Below are positions 6,206 through 14,632 of a DNA stretch of 27,111 nt, in pieces (position 1 is the first letter of the stretch; every line of letters starts with the position of its first letter). This DNA comes from UBA73 sp964364885 (GTDB lineage: Archaea; Nanobdellota; Nanobdellia; Pacearchaeales; GW2011-AR1). The position numbers and the translations under genes are program-made. The DNA is taken from the NCBI GenBank assembly GCA_964364885.1, contig CAYIOA010000007.1, positions 1 to 27,111 of the forward strand, in the 5' to 3' direction. The notes below the pieces were generated by a model. It was given only the letters and a program-made list of their open reading frames with translations. It did no database searches and had not been told where the DNA came from.

Positions 6206-9200
6206 TTTCTAAAATTTGCTTTAGGTATTTATTGTGCTTTGTTCTTTTCGTGTTTCTGATAAGTAGTGCTAGTGCTGCCCTTATATTTTCTGATAATTTT
6301 GAGTCTGGTAGTTTGAGCGGCTGGAGCTTGAGCAATTTAGCTGGGGCAAATAACTGGAGTGCATCTACAACAAATCCTTTTCAAGGAACTTGGCACGCGC
6401 AATCTCAACCGCAGTCTACGTCAGAGCCAGCTAGCGTTTTAGAGAGAATAATAAGCACTAGCGGATATCAAAATATTCAATTTTCTTATCAGAGGAGATT
6501 GATTGGATTGGATGCTGCTGATGAATTTCAGATGGAATGGAATGACGGGGGCAGTTGGAATATTCTTGAGCAAACTGGCGGCAGTTCTGCTAATGACGCA
6601 AGTTATCTCTCGAGAAGTTTTAGTCTTTCTTCAAATGCAAATAACAACGCGAACTTCAAAATAAAATTTGAATGCACTGCAGGAGCTGTGAGTGAATATT
6701 GCAGAGTTGATAATGTTAGTATCAGCGGAGATATCATATCTGATACTTCTTCACCAAACGTAACAATAATATTTCCATTGAATAAAACTTATGGAAACGC
6801 GAACATTCCTATATTGTTTAATGTCAGCCTGAATGAGGCAGCTGGCAACGTTCTGTTTAGTTTAAACAATGGTCTGAAGAATATGACAACAGAAGCACTT
6901 GGAAACAACTATTACACAAACACGACGAATGACTCAATTTCAGACGGAGCGTATGTTTTCTCTGCATATGCAAATGATACCGCTGGAAACAAGAACTACA
7001 CAGAGAACATTACTTTCTCTATAGACAGAAGCGCTCCTTCCTTAATAAATATACTCAGTCCAAATGCAGAAGGGAAGAACTACACAACTGCAATATCGAT
7101 TAATAATCCAGTAATATTCAACATAACTGTGAACGAGAATGTTTCAGCGACTTATTCATTGGACTGGGGAAGGAATAATATTTCAATGAACGCAAACACA
7201 ACAGATACTGAATTCTGGGCAACTAACACTTCAATGGCGAATGGGAATTATACTGTCAATTTCTTTGTCAATGACAGCTATAACAACAGGAATTTAACCT
7301 TGAACAGGACTTTTGTTGTTAATGTTCCTGTGGCTGATAGTTTGTCTCCTATTGTATCAATAATTGATCCTGTTTTAAATAAAATATTTAATTTAATACC
7401 CATAATATTTAATATTTCCACGAATGAAGCCAGCACTGCTTATTATAGTTTGAATGGGGGAAAAAATAATATTTCTATGAGTGCGAATTCTTCTGACAAT
7501 GGTTTTAGCGCCTTGAACAATTCAATTGCAGACGGGAATTATATTGTCAGTTATTATGTGAATGATTCTGCTAACAATAGGAATAATACTGCTAATAGAA
7601 CTTTTGTTGTTGACACTCTTGCTCCAAATTTAAAGATTATTAGTCCTTTAGAGGGGCAGATATTAAATTCTCTGCCAATTTTATTTAATATATCTACAAA
7701 CGAGAACGCAACTGCTGTTTATAGCTTAGACGGAGGAAGGAATAATCTAACGATGAATGCAAATTCCTCAGACAACGGGTTTGGCGGAAGCAATTTATCT
7801 ATTACAGACGGGAGTTATATTGTGAACTTCTACATAAACGACAGTGCAAACAACAAGAATAACAGCGCAAATGTGACTTTTAGCATTGATACAATTCTTC
7901 CTGCGATATCTTTGACTAGTCCATTAAATCAAATTTATAACAGCAATGTTTCAACTTTAAATTATAGCTTCCAAGAAAATAATCCTGATTCGTGCTGGTA
8001 TACAATAAATGGTGGAGCTACAAATTCCAGCATTGTAAGCTGCGGAACTAATTTTACGAATGTAGACTCTTTTGAGGGAAGCAACTTATGGAGTGTTTAT
8101 ATAAATGATAGTGCTGGGAATTTAAATTCAGCTTCTGTTAGCTTTTCAGTAGTCATTCCTGCTGTTGTGAATTGCGAAGCAGGCGGAGCGTATCAAAAAG
8201 ATGCTCTTGTTTTGGTTCAAGGGAACGTAACTAATAGTTCTGGAGTTTTGGCTTCTCAAGAAGTAAATGTCAGTGTTTACAATTCAAATAATTTTCTTAA
8301 TGGCTCTAGTATTTTGACAACTTCCAGTGATGGCAGTTTTGAAACTATTTTTTCTAACTTATCTACTGGGAGCTACGAGTTAAATGCAACTACAATTTAC
8401 AAGGGTTTTGAAAGTAATTGCAGGGATAGCATTCAGATTGGAAGCCCTGCCTCTTTTATTCTGGACAAAACTGCAACAATTTATAATACAACTAATACAA
8501 CTGTTTTTTACAATATAACTTTGAGATTAATTAATACAGGCGGAGCTGATGCAATTAATAGCAATATAACTGACAGTGATTCTTCCAGCTCTCTTTATAT
8601 TTTAGGGGATGTTCCGGCAAATTCGAGTGTTATTGTCAGTTACTTAAATAATTTTACAAGAGTTGATGTGACGAGTTATTATCTGCTTTCTAGTGCGATT
8701 GGGCAGGGAATTGACAGTTATTCTAACTTGCTAATTTCTGCCAGCTCTAATATGATTAATATTTCTGTTCCAGCTACGAGCGTTGGCAAACAAATTGTTA
8801 TAACAAAGAATGTTGCTTATTTAAGCGAGAACAGCACCAGTGTGAGCTATAATGTTTCTTCTACACTTTATAATTCTGGAGATGAAGATTTAATTGACGT
8901 AAGTTATGTAGACAGCGATATTTCTGGAGCAGCCTCATTAGTCAATCTTACAAAGGGGAGATCTTATACATTTAGTAATCAGGCTGTTTTGAATAAAGCT
9001 GCGAGTAATACACAGTATCAATTCGCTTTAGGAACTGCGAGCATTTCCTCTTTGAGTTTTTATTCTAACAGACCGAGTGTTAATATTCCTGGATATGGAG
9101 GACCTGCTGATGTTTTAGTTTATGCACCTAGCTCTGTAAATGCAGGAAGCTCTTTTAATTCTGTTATTTCGGTGAGTAATGTAAATCCGGATATAGGACA

Positions 9201-10056
9201 AGATTTTATAATTGATTATTGGGTGACGAATGATTTAGAAAGTGTTAATTATAGTTCTGGGCAGCAAACTGTTTATGTTTCTGCTTTGGGAACAGTCAAT
9301 ACAAGTGTTGGTTTGAGTGCACCTAGTTTTTCAGGCAGTTATAGATTAAGAGCGCTGGTTAATTGGGTTGGCGGGACAGCGAGCGGGTTTGACAGTTTTG
9401 ATGTTGTTGGTTCTTCTGAAGATTCAGGCGGTTCTGGAGGAGGCTCTACTGGCGGTGGAGGCTCTGGTGGCGGTGGCGGACAAGTTGTTGTTAGACCTGT
9501 TCAAAGAGAGAATAAGACAGAGACGGGGAGAATTAGCGAAGAGGGGATTGTTTGTGAAAGCCCTTATATTAGACATGGAAGGGAATGCTGTCTTGATGTA
9601 AATAGCAATCTTATTTGCGATAGTGACGAGAGAGAGAATAAAACTGGCGGGACACCTGACTTTTTTACTGGGTTGTTTATTAGAACTCCTGATGTTGTTT
9701 ATAAAATAGACTTTATACAAATATCTTTAGCATTGTTACTTTTCCTTATAGTTCTTGTTTTAGTTGGCTTGGTAACTAAGATGCTTAGAAAAACACGTGT
9801 TAGAGATATTTCGAGATTGAGCAATGTTATTGGACTGAAGGTTTATACCTCTGAAGGGATTGAGCTTGGTGTTGTGAGAGAGATTGTTGTTAGCGGGCAT
9901 AAAGTTGATAGCTTGTTTATTAAACTTTTGAGGAAACACAGACGTAATATTAAAGGAATTATTGTGTCTTATAAGCAAGTTGAAAGCATAAAAGACGTTG
10001 TTATTGTTGAGCATAGGGTTCTTGAGAGGTTTGAGGAGAATAATTCCAAAATATAG
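6202..10056 (+). CDS. Giant Ig-repeat surface protein with membrane anchor and cytoplasmic PRC-barrel
   Basis: A 1284-residue type I membrane protein. The signal peptide is 1-25. A jelly-roll-like module lies at about 27-176. About five Ig-like repeats of roughly 90 residues each run from about 187 to 650, with recurring YSLNGG, DGNY and VNDSAGN/NNR motifs and many N-x-S/T sites. Beta-rich stalk domains (DUF11/CARDB-like) run to about 1070. A Gly/Ser linker is at 1075-1093. A Cys-rich acidic motif with CCLDVNSNLICDSDE lies at about 1115-1143. One membrane helix is at about 1170-1192. A cytoplasmic tail contains a PRC-barrel-like domain (VIGLKVYTSEGIELGVVREI, about 1208-1272). The layout suggests an adhesin or receptor linked to a cytoplasmic partner. 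Codon use alternates between repeats, suggesting mosaic origin. Ligand unknown. Confidence 0.9.
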   Translation: MISKICFRYLLCFVLFVFLISSASAALIFSDNFESGSLSGWSLSNLAGANNWSASTTNPFQGTWHAQSQPQSTSEPASVLERIISTSGYQNIQFSYQRRLIGLDAADEFQMEWNDGGSWNILEQTGGSSANDASYLSRSFSLSSNANNNANFKIKFECTAGAVSEYCRVDNVSISGDIISDTSSPNVTIIFPLNKTYGNANIPILFNVSLNEAAGNVLFSLNNGLKNMTTEALGNNYYTNTTNDSISDGAYVFSAYANDTAGNKNYTENITFSIDRSAPSLINILSPNAEGKNYTTAISINNPVIFNITVNENVSATYSLDWGRNNISMNANTTDTEFWATNTSMANGNYTVNFFVNDSYNNRNLTLNRTFVVNVPVADSLSPIVSIIDPVLNKIFNLIPIIFNISTNEASTAYYSLNGGKNNISMSANSSDNGFSALNNSIADGNYIVSYYVNDSANNRNNTANRTFVVDTLAPNLKIISPLEGQILNSLPILFNISTNENATAVYSLDGGRNNLTMNANSSDNGFGGSNLSITDGSYIVNFYINDSANNKNNSANVTFSIDTILPAISLTSPLNQIYNSNVSTLNYSFQENNPDSCWYTINGGATNSSIVSCGTNFTNVDSFEGSNLWSVYINDSAGNLNSASVSFSVVIPAVVNCEAGGAYQKDALVLVQGNVTNSSGVLASQEVNVSVYNSNNFLNGSSILTTSSDGSFETIFSNLSTGSYELNATTIYKGFESNCRDSIQIGSPASFILDKTATIYNTTNTTVFYNITLRLINTGGADAINSNITDSDSSSSLYILGDVPANSSVIVSYLNNFTRVDVTSYYLLSSAIGQGIDSYSNLLISASSNMINISVPATSVGKQIVITKNVAYLSENSTSVSYNVSSTLYNSGDEDLIDVSYVDSDISGAASLVNLTKGRSYTFSNQAVLNKAASNTQYQFALGTASISSLSFYSNRPSVNIPGYGGPADVLVYAPSSVNAGSSFNSVISVSNVNPDIGQDFIIDYWVTNDLESVNYSSGQQTVYVSALGTVNTSVGLSAPSFSGSYRLRALVNWVGGTASGFDSFDVVGSSEDSGGSGGGSTGGGGSGGGGGQVVVRPVQRENKTETGRISEEGIVCESPYIRHGRECCLDVNSNLICDSDERENKTGGTPDFFTGLFIRTPDVVYKIDFIQISLALLLFLIVLVLVGLVTKMLRKTRVRDISRLSNVIGLKVYTSEGIELGVVREIVVSGHKVDSLFIKLLRKHRRNIKGIIVSYKQVESIKDVVIVEHRVLERFEENNSKI
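7401..7614 (+). repeat. Ig-like module nearly identical to 10711-10924
   Basis: This part of the 1284-residue protein gene is highly similar at DNA level to 10711-10924 in the next gene. It includes a shared run ATTTAATATTTC then ACGAATGAAGCCAGCACTGC. Similarity extends through synonymous positions, indicating recent duplication or gene conversion. Confidence 0.8.
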
Positions 10057-10066
10057 TTATCATAAT

Positions 10067-10076
10067 GTTTATAAAA
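10067..10076 (+). promoter_or_regulatory. TATA box of the 10097 surface gene
   Basis: GTTTATAAAA, centred about 26 bases before the ATG at 10097, so this gene probably has its own promoter. Confidence 0.65.
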
Positions 10077-10096
10077 AAGGTTTAGTTTAATAACTA

Positions 10097-12955
10097 ATGG
10101 AAAGGAGAGGAGTGATTTTATTTTTTGTTTTGGCAATTTTAATTCCTATAGCCAGTGCGGATGTTATTTTTAGTGATAATTTTGAATCTGGGGGATTGAG
10201 CGGATGGAGCTTGACAGTGAATGATAGTTGTACAAATTGGGCAGCTAGAACGACTTCAGATGGTGATCATTCTGCGCGTAGTGGCTCGTGGTTTGCTGAA
10301 GTTGCTCCAGATTGTGGTCCCTCTTGGGATCCCGCAAGCAGAATGGAACGCATAGTTGATACTACAGGTTATTCTAATGTTGTATTTACTTATTATCGCA
10401 GATTGCACGGATTAGATACTAACGATTTTTTTAGGTCTAAGTGGTTTGATGGTACTAGCTGGATTACTTTAGAAGGAAGCGATAACTCACCTGTGCATGA
10501 TCCTACATATATACTTGGAAATTACACTCTTATATCTGCCGCGGACAATAATCCGAGTTTTAAAATAAGATTTGAGTGTACGGCTTTAACACAAACTACT
10601 GAATATTGTCAAGTTGATGATATTGAGATTTCTGGAATAGTTATAGACATAACGCCTCCAACTTTGAGTGTTATTGACCCTAGTTCTGGATTGTTTTATG
10701 GCAGTTTACCTATAGTATTTAATATTTCTACGAATGAAGCCAGCACTGCTTATTACAGTCTGAATGGGGGAAAGAATAATGTTTCTATGAATGCGAATTC
10801 TTCTAATAATGGGTTTAGTGCTTTAAACAATTCAATTGCAGATGGCAATTATGTTGCTAGTTATTATGTGAATGATTCTAATGGGAACAGGAATAATACT
10901 GTTAATAGAAGCTTTGGAGTTGATATGACTCTTCCTTTAATTTCTTATGATGTTGGGAGTTCGGAAAGCGGGGTAAATTTGTCTCAGAGTAGCATTTATG
11001 TTATTGTTTCTGTTACAGAAATTAATGAAGATACAATAACCTTTGATTTATTTAACTCTAGTTCGCTTGTCAATGAGAGCAATTACACTGGAGGTATTAG
11101 AGTTATAAATTGGACGGGATTAAGCGAAGGAACTTATAGTTATAATGTCAGCGTTAATGACAGCGCTGGAAACAGAGGTGATAGTCTTACGAGAATAATT
11201 ACTTTGGATAGAAGTGCACCGTCAGTTGTTATTAGTGTGCCTGGGGAAGGCGCCTCGTTTGGGAATGATAGTATTGATTTGAATTATTCTGTTTCGGATT
11301 TGATTACCAAAGTGAATGGATGCTGGTATAACATCGATGAAGGAGTAAATAAAACAATAAGCAATTGTGCAAATACGACTATTAATACAACTTCTGGAGG
11401 GCATACTCTTTATTTATATGCAAATGACAGTGCTGGAAATATTGCTTTTGACAGCAATAGCTATTCTGTCCAGATAGGAGCACCTTCTATTTCTTTGGAT
11501 TCTCCTGAAAATGGAACTTATTTTAATTTTGTTAATATGAGCTTTGTTTATACTTCTAGTGATCCTACATTGGACTCGTGTTCTTTGTTCGGGAATTTTA
11601 GCGGAACTTTTTCTAGAAATCAAACTAATTCTACATTGGTTTCTGGGGCTTCAAGCAGGTTTGAGCTGAATTTATCTGACGGAGAATATTCATGGAGCAT
11701 TGAGTGCAATGATACTTCCGGGAACAGCGCTTCGTCACAAAATAGAAGTTTTGTTATTGATACAATTACTCCGAGTGTCAGCTTGAGCGAGCCTTCAGGA
11801 GCGAAAAGCTCTAGAAATAATATTCCTCTTAGTTTTAGCGCGAGTGATAATAATTTGGGGAGCTGTTGGTATAATGTTTTTAGAGGAAGTACGCAAGAAG
11901 TTTTTAATACAACTATTGGATGCAGCGGAAGCACTAACTTTAATGTTACTGTTGACGCTGATTTTGTTTTGAATTTTTTTGTTAATGATTCTGCTGGAAA
12001 TAAGAATTCTGCCAGCTCCAGCTTTAGTGTTGATACCTCAGGTTCTGGAGGCGGAGGTTCTTCTGGTGGAGGCTCTAGCGGCGGTGGAGGAAGTTCTGGA
12101 GGAGGTTCTTCTGGAGGGGGAGGTTTTATCCCAAGAAGGACTAATAGGAGCGGGGAGATTAATATAGAATTTCCTGCTTCCAGCGATATTGTTTTGAAGA
12201 GAGGCACAAGCAGCAAGTTTGAACTGCAGGTTGTCAATAAAGATAGTATATTTTTGAATAATTGTGGTTTGAAATTTTTAGGAAGTATTTCTGAGTGGAT
12301 AAAAAACAGCCAGGTTAAAGGCCTTAGCCCTGGAGAGAAATCTTTGTTCAGCGTTAATGTAAGTGTTCCGGAGAACGCTGAGCCTGGAACCTATAATTCG
12401 CAAGTATCATTTGTCTGCGACGAGGGAAGTGCTAGAAAGAATCTGGAAATTAATACCTATAGAAACGCGTTTGAGGCAGATATAACTGGATATGAAAGAA
12501 TAGGAAATGAATTATTGGTTAATTACACCCTTGATGAGTATGCTCTTCTTGAGCATGAAATAACAATAGATTATTCTCTTGTGGATTTTGATAGTGTTTT
12601 TAGATATAAAGGGAGAGAATCTGTGCGCCTCGGTGCTAGAGAATCCATAGAGAGAGCTATTCGATTTGATCTTCCAAAAGATTCTTTTGGGGAGTTTAAT
12701 TTTGTAATGAATTTAAATGACAGTGCCAGCAACATTTTTGTTGAGGAGAGCATATTTCTTCCCTCTAGGGGGGGTCTTGCAGGCTTTATAATTTCTCAAG
12801 AGAACAAGAGAGCATTGTCTATTGTGGGGGTTGTTGTGTTTTCTTTAGTCTTGCTGATTTTTGCTGTCAGGTTTATTAGACGTTATCATATGAGAACTAG
12901 AATGATGGGAGGTAATTTTCATGTTGGCAGGAGATTCATTAATTTTGATTTTTAG
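10097..12955 (+). CDS. Large Ig-repeat surface protein with membrane anchor
   Basis: A 952-residue type I membrane protein paralogous to the upstream one. The signal peptide is 1-21. A jelly-roll-like module lies at about 23-180 (DNFESGGLSGW to YCQVDDI). Several Ig-like repeats run from about 187 to 645, one nearly identical to a repeat upstream. A pure Gly/Ser linker is at about 649-677. A NEW3-like beta domain (about 690-800) contains VLKRGTSSKFELQVVN and VPENAEPGTYNSQVSF. A membrane-proximal beta region follows, then a membrane helix at about 905-924 and a short basic tail of 28 residues without a PRC-barrel. It sits outside the membrane and is probably glycosylated at its many N-x-S/T sites. 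Role inferred as adhesion or recognition. Confidence 0.88.
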   Translation: MERRGVILFFVLAILIPIASADVIFSDNFESGGLSGWSLTVNDSCTNWAARTTSDGDHSARSGSWFAEVAPDCGPSWDPASRMERIVDTTGYSNVVFTYYRRLHGLDTNDFFRSKWFDGTSWITLEGSDNSPVHDPTYILGNYTLISAADNNPSFKIRFECTALTQTTEYCQVDDIEISGIVIDITPPTLSVIDPSSGLFYGSLPIVFNISTNEASTAYYSLNGGKNNVSMNANSSNNGFSALNNSIADGNYVASYYVNDSNGNRNNTVNRSFGVDMTLPLISYDVGSSESGVNLSQSSIYVIVSVTEINEDTITFDLFNSSSLVNESNYTGGIRVINWTGLSEGTYSYNVSVNDSAGNRGDSLTRIITLDRSAPSVVISVPGEGASFGNDSIDLNYSVSDLITKVNGCWYNIDEGVNKTISNCANTTINTTSGGHTLYLYANDSAGNIAFDSNSYSVQIGAPSISLDSPENGTYFNFVNMSFVYTSSDPTLDSCSLFGNFSGTFSRNQTNSTLVSGASSRFELNLSDGEYSWSIECNDTSGNSASSQNRSFVIDTITPSVSLSEPSGAKSSRNNIPLSFSASDNNLGSCWYNVFRGSTQEVFNTTIGCSGSTNFNVTVDADFVLNFFVNDSAGNKNSASSSFSVDTSGSGGGGSSGGGSSGGGGSSGGGSSGGGGFIPRRTNRSGEINIEFPASSDIVLKRGTSSKFELQVVNKDSIFLNNCGLKFLGSISEWIKNSQVKGLSPGEKSLFSVNVSVPENAEPGTYNSQVSFVCDEGSARKNLEINTYRNAFEADITGYERIGNELLVNYTLDEYALLEHEITIDYSLVDFDSVFRYKGRESVRLGARESIERAIRFDLPKDSFGEFNFVMNLNDSASNIFVEESIFLPSRGGLAGFIISQENKRALSIVGVVVFSLVLLIFAVRFIRRYHMRTRMMGGNFHVGRRFINFDF
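10711..10924 (+). repeat. Ig-like module nearly identical to 7401-7614
   Basis: Partner of the repeat described at 7401-7614. Confidence 0.8.
12043..12126 (+). repeat. Low-complexity Gly/Ser-coding repeat
   Basis: Short repeats of GGAGG, TTCTTCTGG and related units encode a flexible Gly/Ser linker between the Ig-like repeats and the NEW3-like domain. Such DNA is prone to slippage, so its exact length may vary or be misassembled. Confidence 0.85.
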
Positions 12956-12972
12956 CCTTTATAAAGGAAAAG

Positions 12973-12999
12973 GTTTATAAATGAATTTATTTATAAATA
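12973..12999 (+). promoter_or_regulatory. Tandem TATA boxes of tbp
   Basis: TTTATAAAT occurs twice (about 12974-12982 and 12990-12998). The second is centred about 26 bases before the ATG at 13022. The first would give a short leader or could act as an extra TBP site. Confidence 0.65.
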
Positions 13000-13021
13000 C
13001 TAGATTTAGTAGTTTGGTATA

Positions 13022-13582
13022 ATGGCTGGTTCAAAAAAATCCAATTTAAAAATTCAGAATATCGTCGCGACGACTTCTTTAGGAAAGCCAGTTTCATTGA
13101 CGAAACTTGCGCGGGCACATAGTAACACCGAGTATAATCCTGAGCAATTTCCAGGACTGGTTTTAAGGATTAAAGAGCCGAAATCTGCTGTTTTGGTATT
13201 TTCTTCCGGGAATCTGGTTTGCACTGGAACAAAGAGTGTTGCGCAGGTAAAAGATGTTATTGATGCCGTGATAAGGCAGATTGCAAAAATAGGAATTAAG
13301 ATAACTGACAAGCCAAAGATAACTGTGCAGAATATAGTTGCTTCTGGGAGTATTGATTTAGGATTGAACTTAAACATTCTGGCTTTGCAATTGGAAAATA
13401 CAGAATATGAGCCAGAGCAGTTTCCAGGGCTTGTGTATAAGCTGGCTGATCCTCCTGCAACATTTTTACTTTTTTCAAATGGGAAATTGGTTTGCACAGG
13501 AACGAAGAATAAGCAGCAGCTTGAGGAATCTATGAGGCAATTGAATAAGAATGTCAAGGCAGCAATTGCCCAAGGGAAGTAG
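13022..13582 (+). CDS. tbp: TATA-box-binding protein (TBP)
   Basis: TBP binds and bends TATA boxes to start archaeal transcription. The 186-residue protein shows the two-fold repeat of about 90 residues. IQNIVATTSLG, YNPEQFPGLVLRIKEP and LVFSSGNLVCTGTKS in the first half are mirrored by VQNIVASGSID, YEPEQFPGLVYKLADP and LLFSNGKLVCTGTKN in the second. Two phenylalanines in each repeat stand at the usual DNA-intercalating positions. There is no acidic C-terminal tail. Two TATA boxes precede it. A membrane protein gene follows after 13 bases. With tfb at 310-1257, this window holds both basal factors. Confidence 0.97.
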   Translation: MAGSKKSNLKIQNIVATTSLGKPVSLTKLARAHSNTEYNPEQFPGLVLRIKEPKSAVLVFSSGNLVCTGTKSVAQVKDVIDAVIRQIAKIGIKITDKPKITVQNIVASGSIDLGLNLNILALQLENTEYEPEQFPGLVYKLADPPATFLLFSNGKLVCTGTKNKQQLEESMRQLNKNVKAAIAQGK

Positions 13583-13595
13583 ATTTTAGAGATAT

Positions 13596-14045
13596 ATGGA
13601 CTGGAAAAATTTATCTTATTGGCTGAAATGGGGATTAACTTATGCACTTGTAAATTTTATAGTTGGGATAACTTTTCTTTTAGTACTTCTATCAATAAAT
13701 AAATTGCCTCTTTGGACAAATAGTAAAGGCGTAATTATTTTAAGTCCATTTCTTCTTTTTCCATTCTGTGCAATGATACTTTTTTTTATTGTTGGTATCG
13801 CTTTTGCTGGCGTAAAATATTTTTATATTAATATGACTGTTGCGCTTATTTCTCTATTCCTGATAGTTTTTGTATTAGCCAGCACGTTTTTCATAGGAGT
13901 TTTAGCTGGTTATTTGTGGAAAAAGAACAGCTTATTTTTTAGGATTTTGTCTGTTTTGAGTTTGATAGTTCTACCTTTGATAGTTAGTTTTGTAGCCCTA
14001 ATCCCTTTTGTTATATTAATGATTAGCATAGGTTTTTCAACATAA
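13596..14045 (+). CDS. Multi-pass membrane protein, unknown
   Basis: A 149-residue hydrophobic protein with about four membrane segments (roughly 15-33, 47-69, 78-105 and 116-146) and short charged loops such as YLWKKNSLFF. Not recognised. It starts 13 bases after tbp with no separate TATA box visible, so it is probably co-transcribed. No catalytic motif is seen. Confidence 0.7.
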   Translation: MDWKNLSYWLKWGLTYALVNFIVGITFLLVLLSINKLPLWTNSKGVIILSPFLLFPFCAMILFFIVGIAFAGVKYFYINMTVALISLFLIVFVLASTFFIGVLAGYLWKKNSLFFRILSVLSLIVLPLIVSFVALIPFVILMISIGFST

Positions 14046-14234
14046 ATAAGAAAACAGCGCTGTAGAAAGTTTAATAGAATAAACCTCCTCTAGTTGTAAA
14101 GTTACTCAAAAGAAGTGGCTAAACACATGACGATTTACGTATTAAAAATAAAAGGAAGAAAGACTATAGAGACATGCCTGATTTTCTTGAGTTGCTTAAA
14201 GATGGAATAGGACTGAAAAGAAATAGACGGTAGT
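14046..14234. other. Intergenic stretch with possible decayed coding sequence
   Basis: No supported gene. One frame (14123-14233) is open and ends in MPDFLELLKDGIGLKRNRR then stop. It has no start signal and may be the worn 3' end of a lost gene. The string TGTAGAAAGTT at 14061 also occurs near 26879, beside the hairpins at the right edge. Confidence 0.35.
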
Positions 14235-14630
14235 TCAGTAGCTTTCTATTGTTAAACCTTTGATTTTCTCAAAATGTTTTGGATTTTTTGTTATAATTGT
14301 TTCATTGTTATGTTTTGCAATTGCTCCTATTAATATGTCTTCTATATCAATAAGATCCCCCTTTTTAGTTAGGTCTGCTTTAATATTTCCTGCGAGAACA
14401 GCACTCTCTCTGTCTAAATTTAAAACTATTAAGGATGACAACAAACTGTTTATCTTTTCTTCTTCTATCTGGGGATTATTACTAAGTCTTACTCCGACTA
14501 TCAGCTCCATTATTGATGGTGAAGCTATCGTTACAGCTTCTGATAATCTGTCTAGTTTTTTTTCTATTTCTAATACTTCTTTCTTACCTCTTAGAACATC
14601 TATGATAAATGACGTGTCTAGACATACCAT
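14235..14630 (-). CDS. vapC: VapC-type PIN-domain toxin ribonuclease
   Basis: A 131-residue PIN-domain protein, the toxin of a VapBC pair. VapC enzymes cut specific RNAs using acidic residues that bind Mg2+. Visible here are the first Asp in MVCLDTSFIID, Glu in SIMELIVG, and the later acidic cluster DIEDILIGAIAKHN. The family ends with ITKNPKHFEKIKGL as here. An in-frame TTG at 14636 would add two residues and has AAGGA at better spacing; the ATG at 14630 gives the more usual N-terminus. The start lies 2 bases after (or, with TTG, overlaps) the antitoxin stop, so translation is coupled. Confidence 0.93.
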   Translation of the reverse strand: MVCLDTSFIIDVLRGKKEVLEIEKKLDRLSEAVTIASPSIMELIVGVRLSNNPQIEEEKINSLLSSLIVLNLDRESAVLAGNIKADLTKKGDLIDIEDILIGAIAKHNNETIITKNPKHFEKIKGLTIESY

Positions 14631-14632
14631 TT

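Noticed and set aside
12043..12126. Short regular repeats that could suggest a CRISPR or minisatellite
   Set aside because: The units are in-frame Gly/Ser codons with no spacers. It is a protein linker.
11620..12237. A 205-residue minus-strand frame rich in Pro and Glu
   Set aside because: It is the antisense shadow of the Gly/Ser linker and beta-rich coding region of the 10097 gene. It has no promoter, and its composition is the mirror of GGA/GGT codons.
13054..13647. A 197-residue minus-strand frame opposite tbp
   Set aside because: It lies entirely across the clear TBP gene and the next start. It has no family resemblance or promoter.
14127..14210. A 27-codon frame starting MTIYVLKIKGRKT
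   Set aside because: It has no TATA box or ribosome site, is very short, and overlaps another open frame. Not enough to call a gene.
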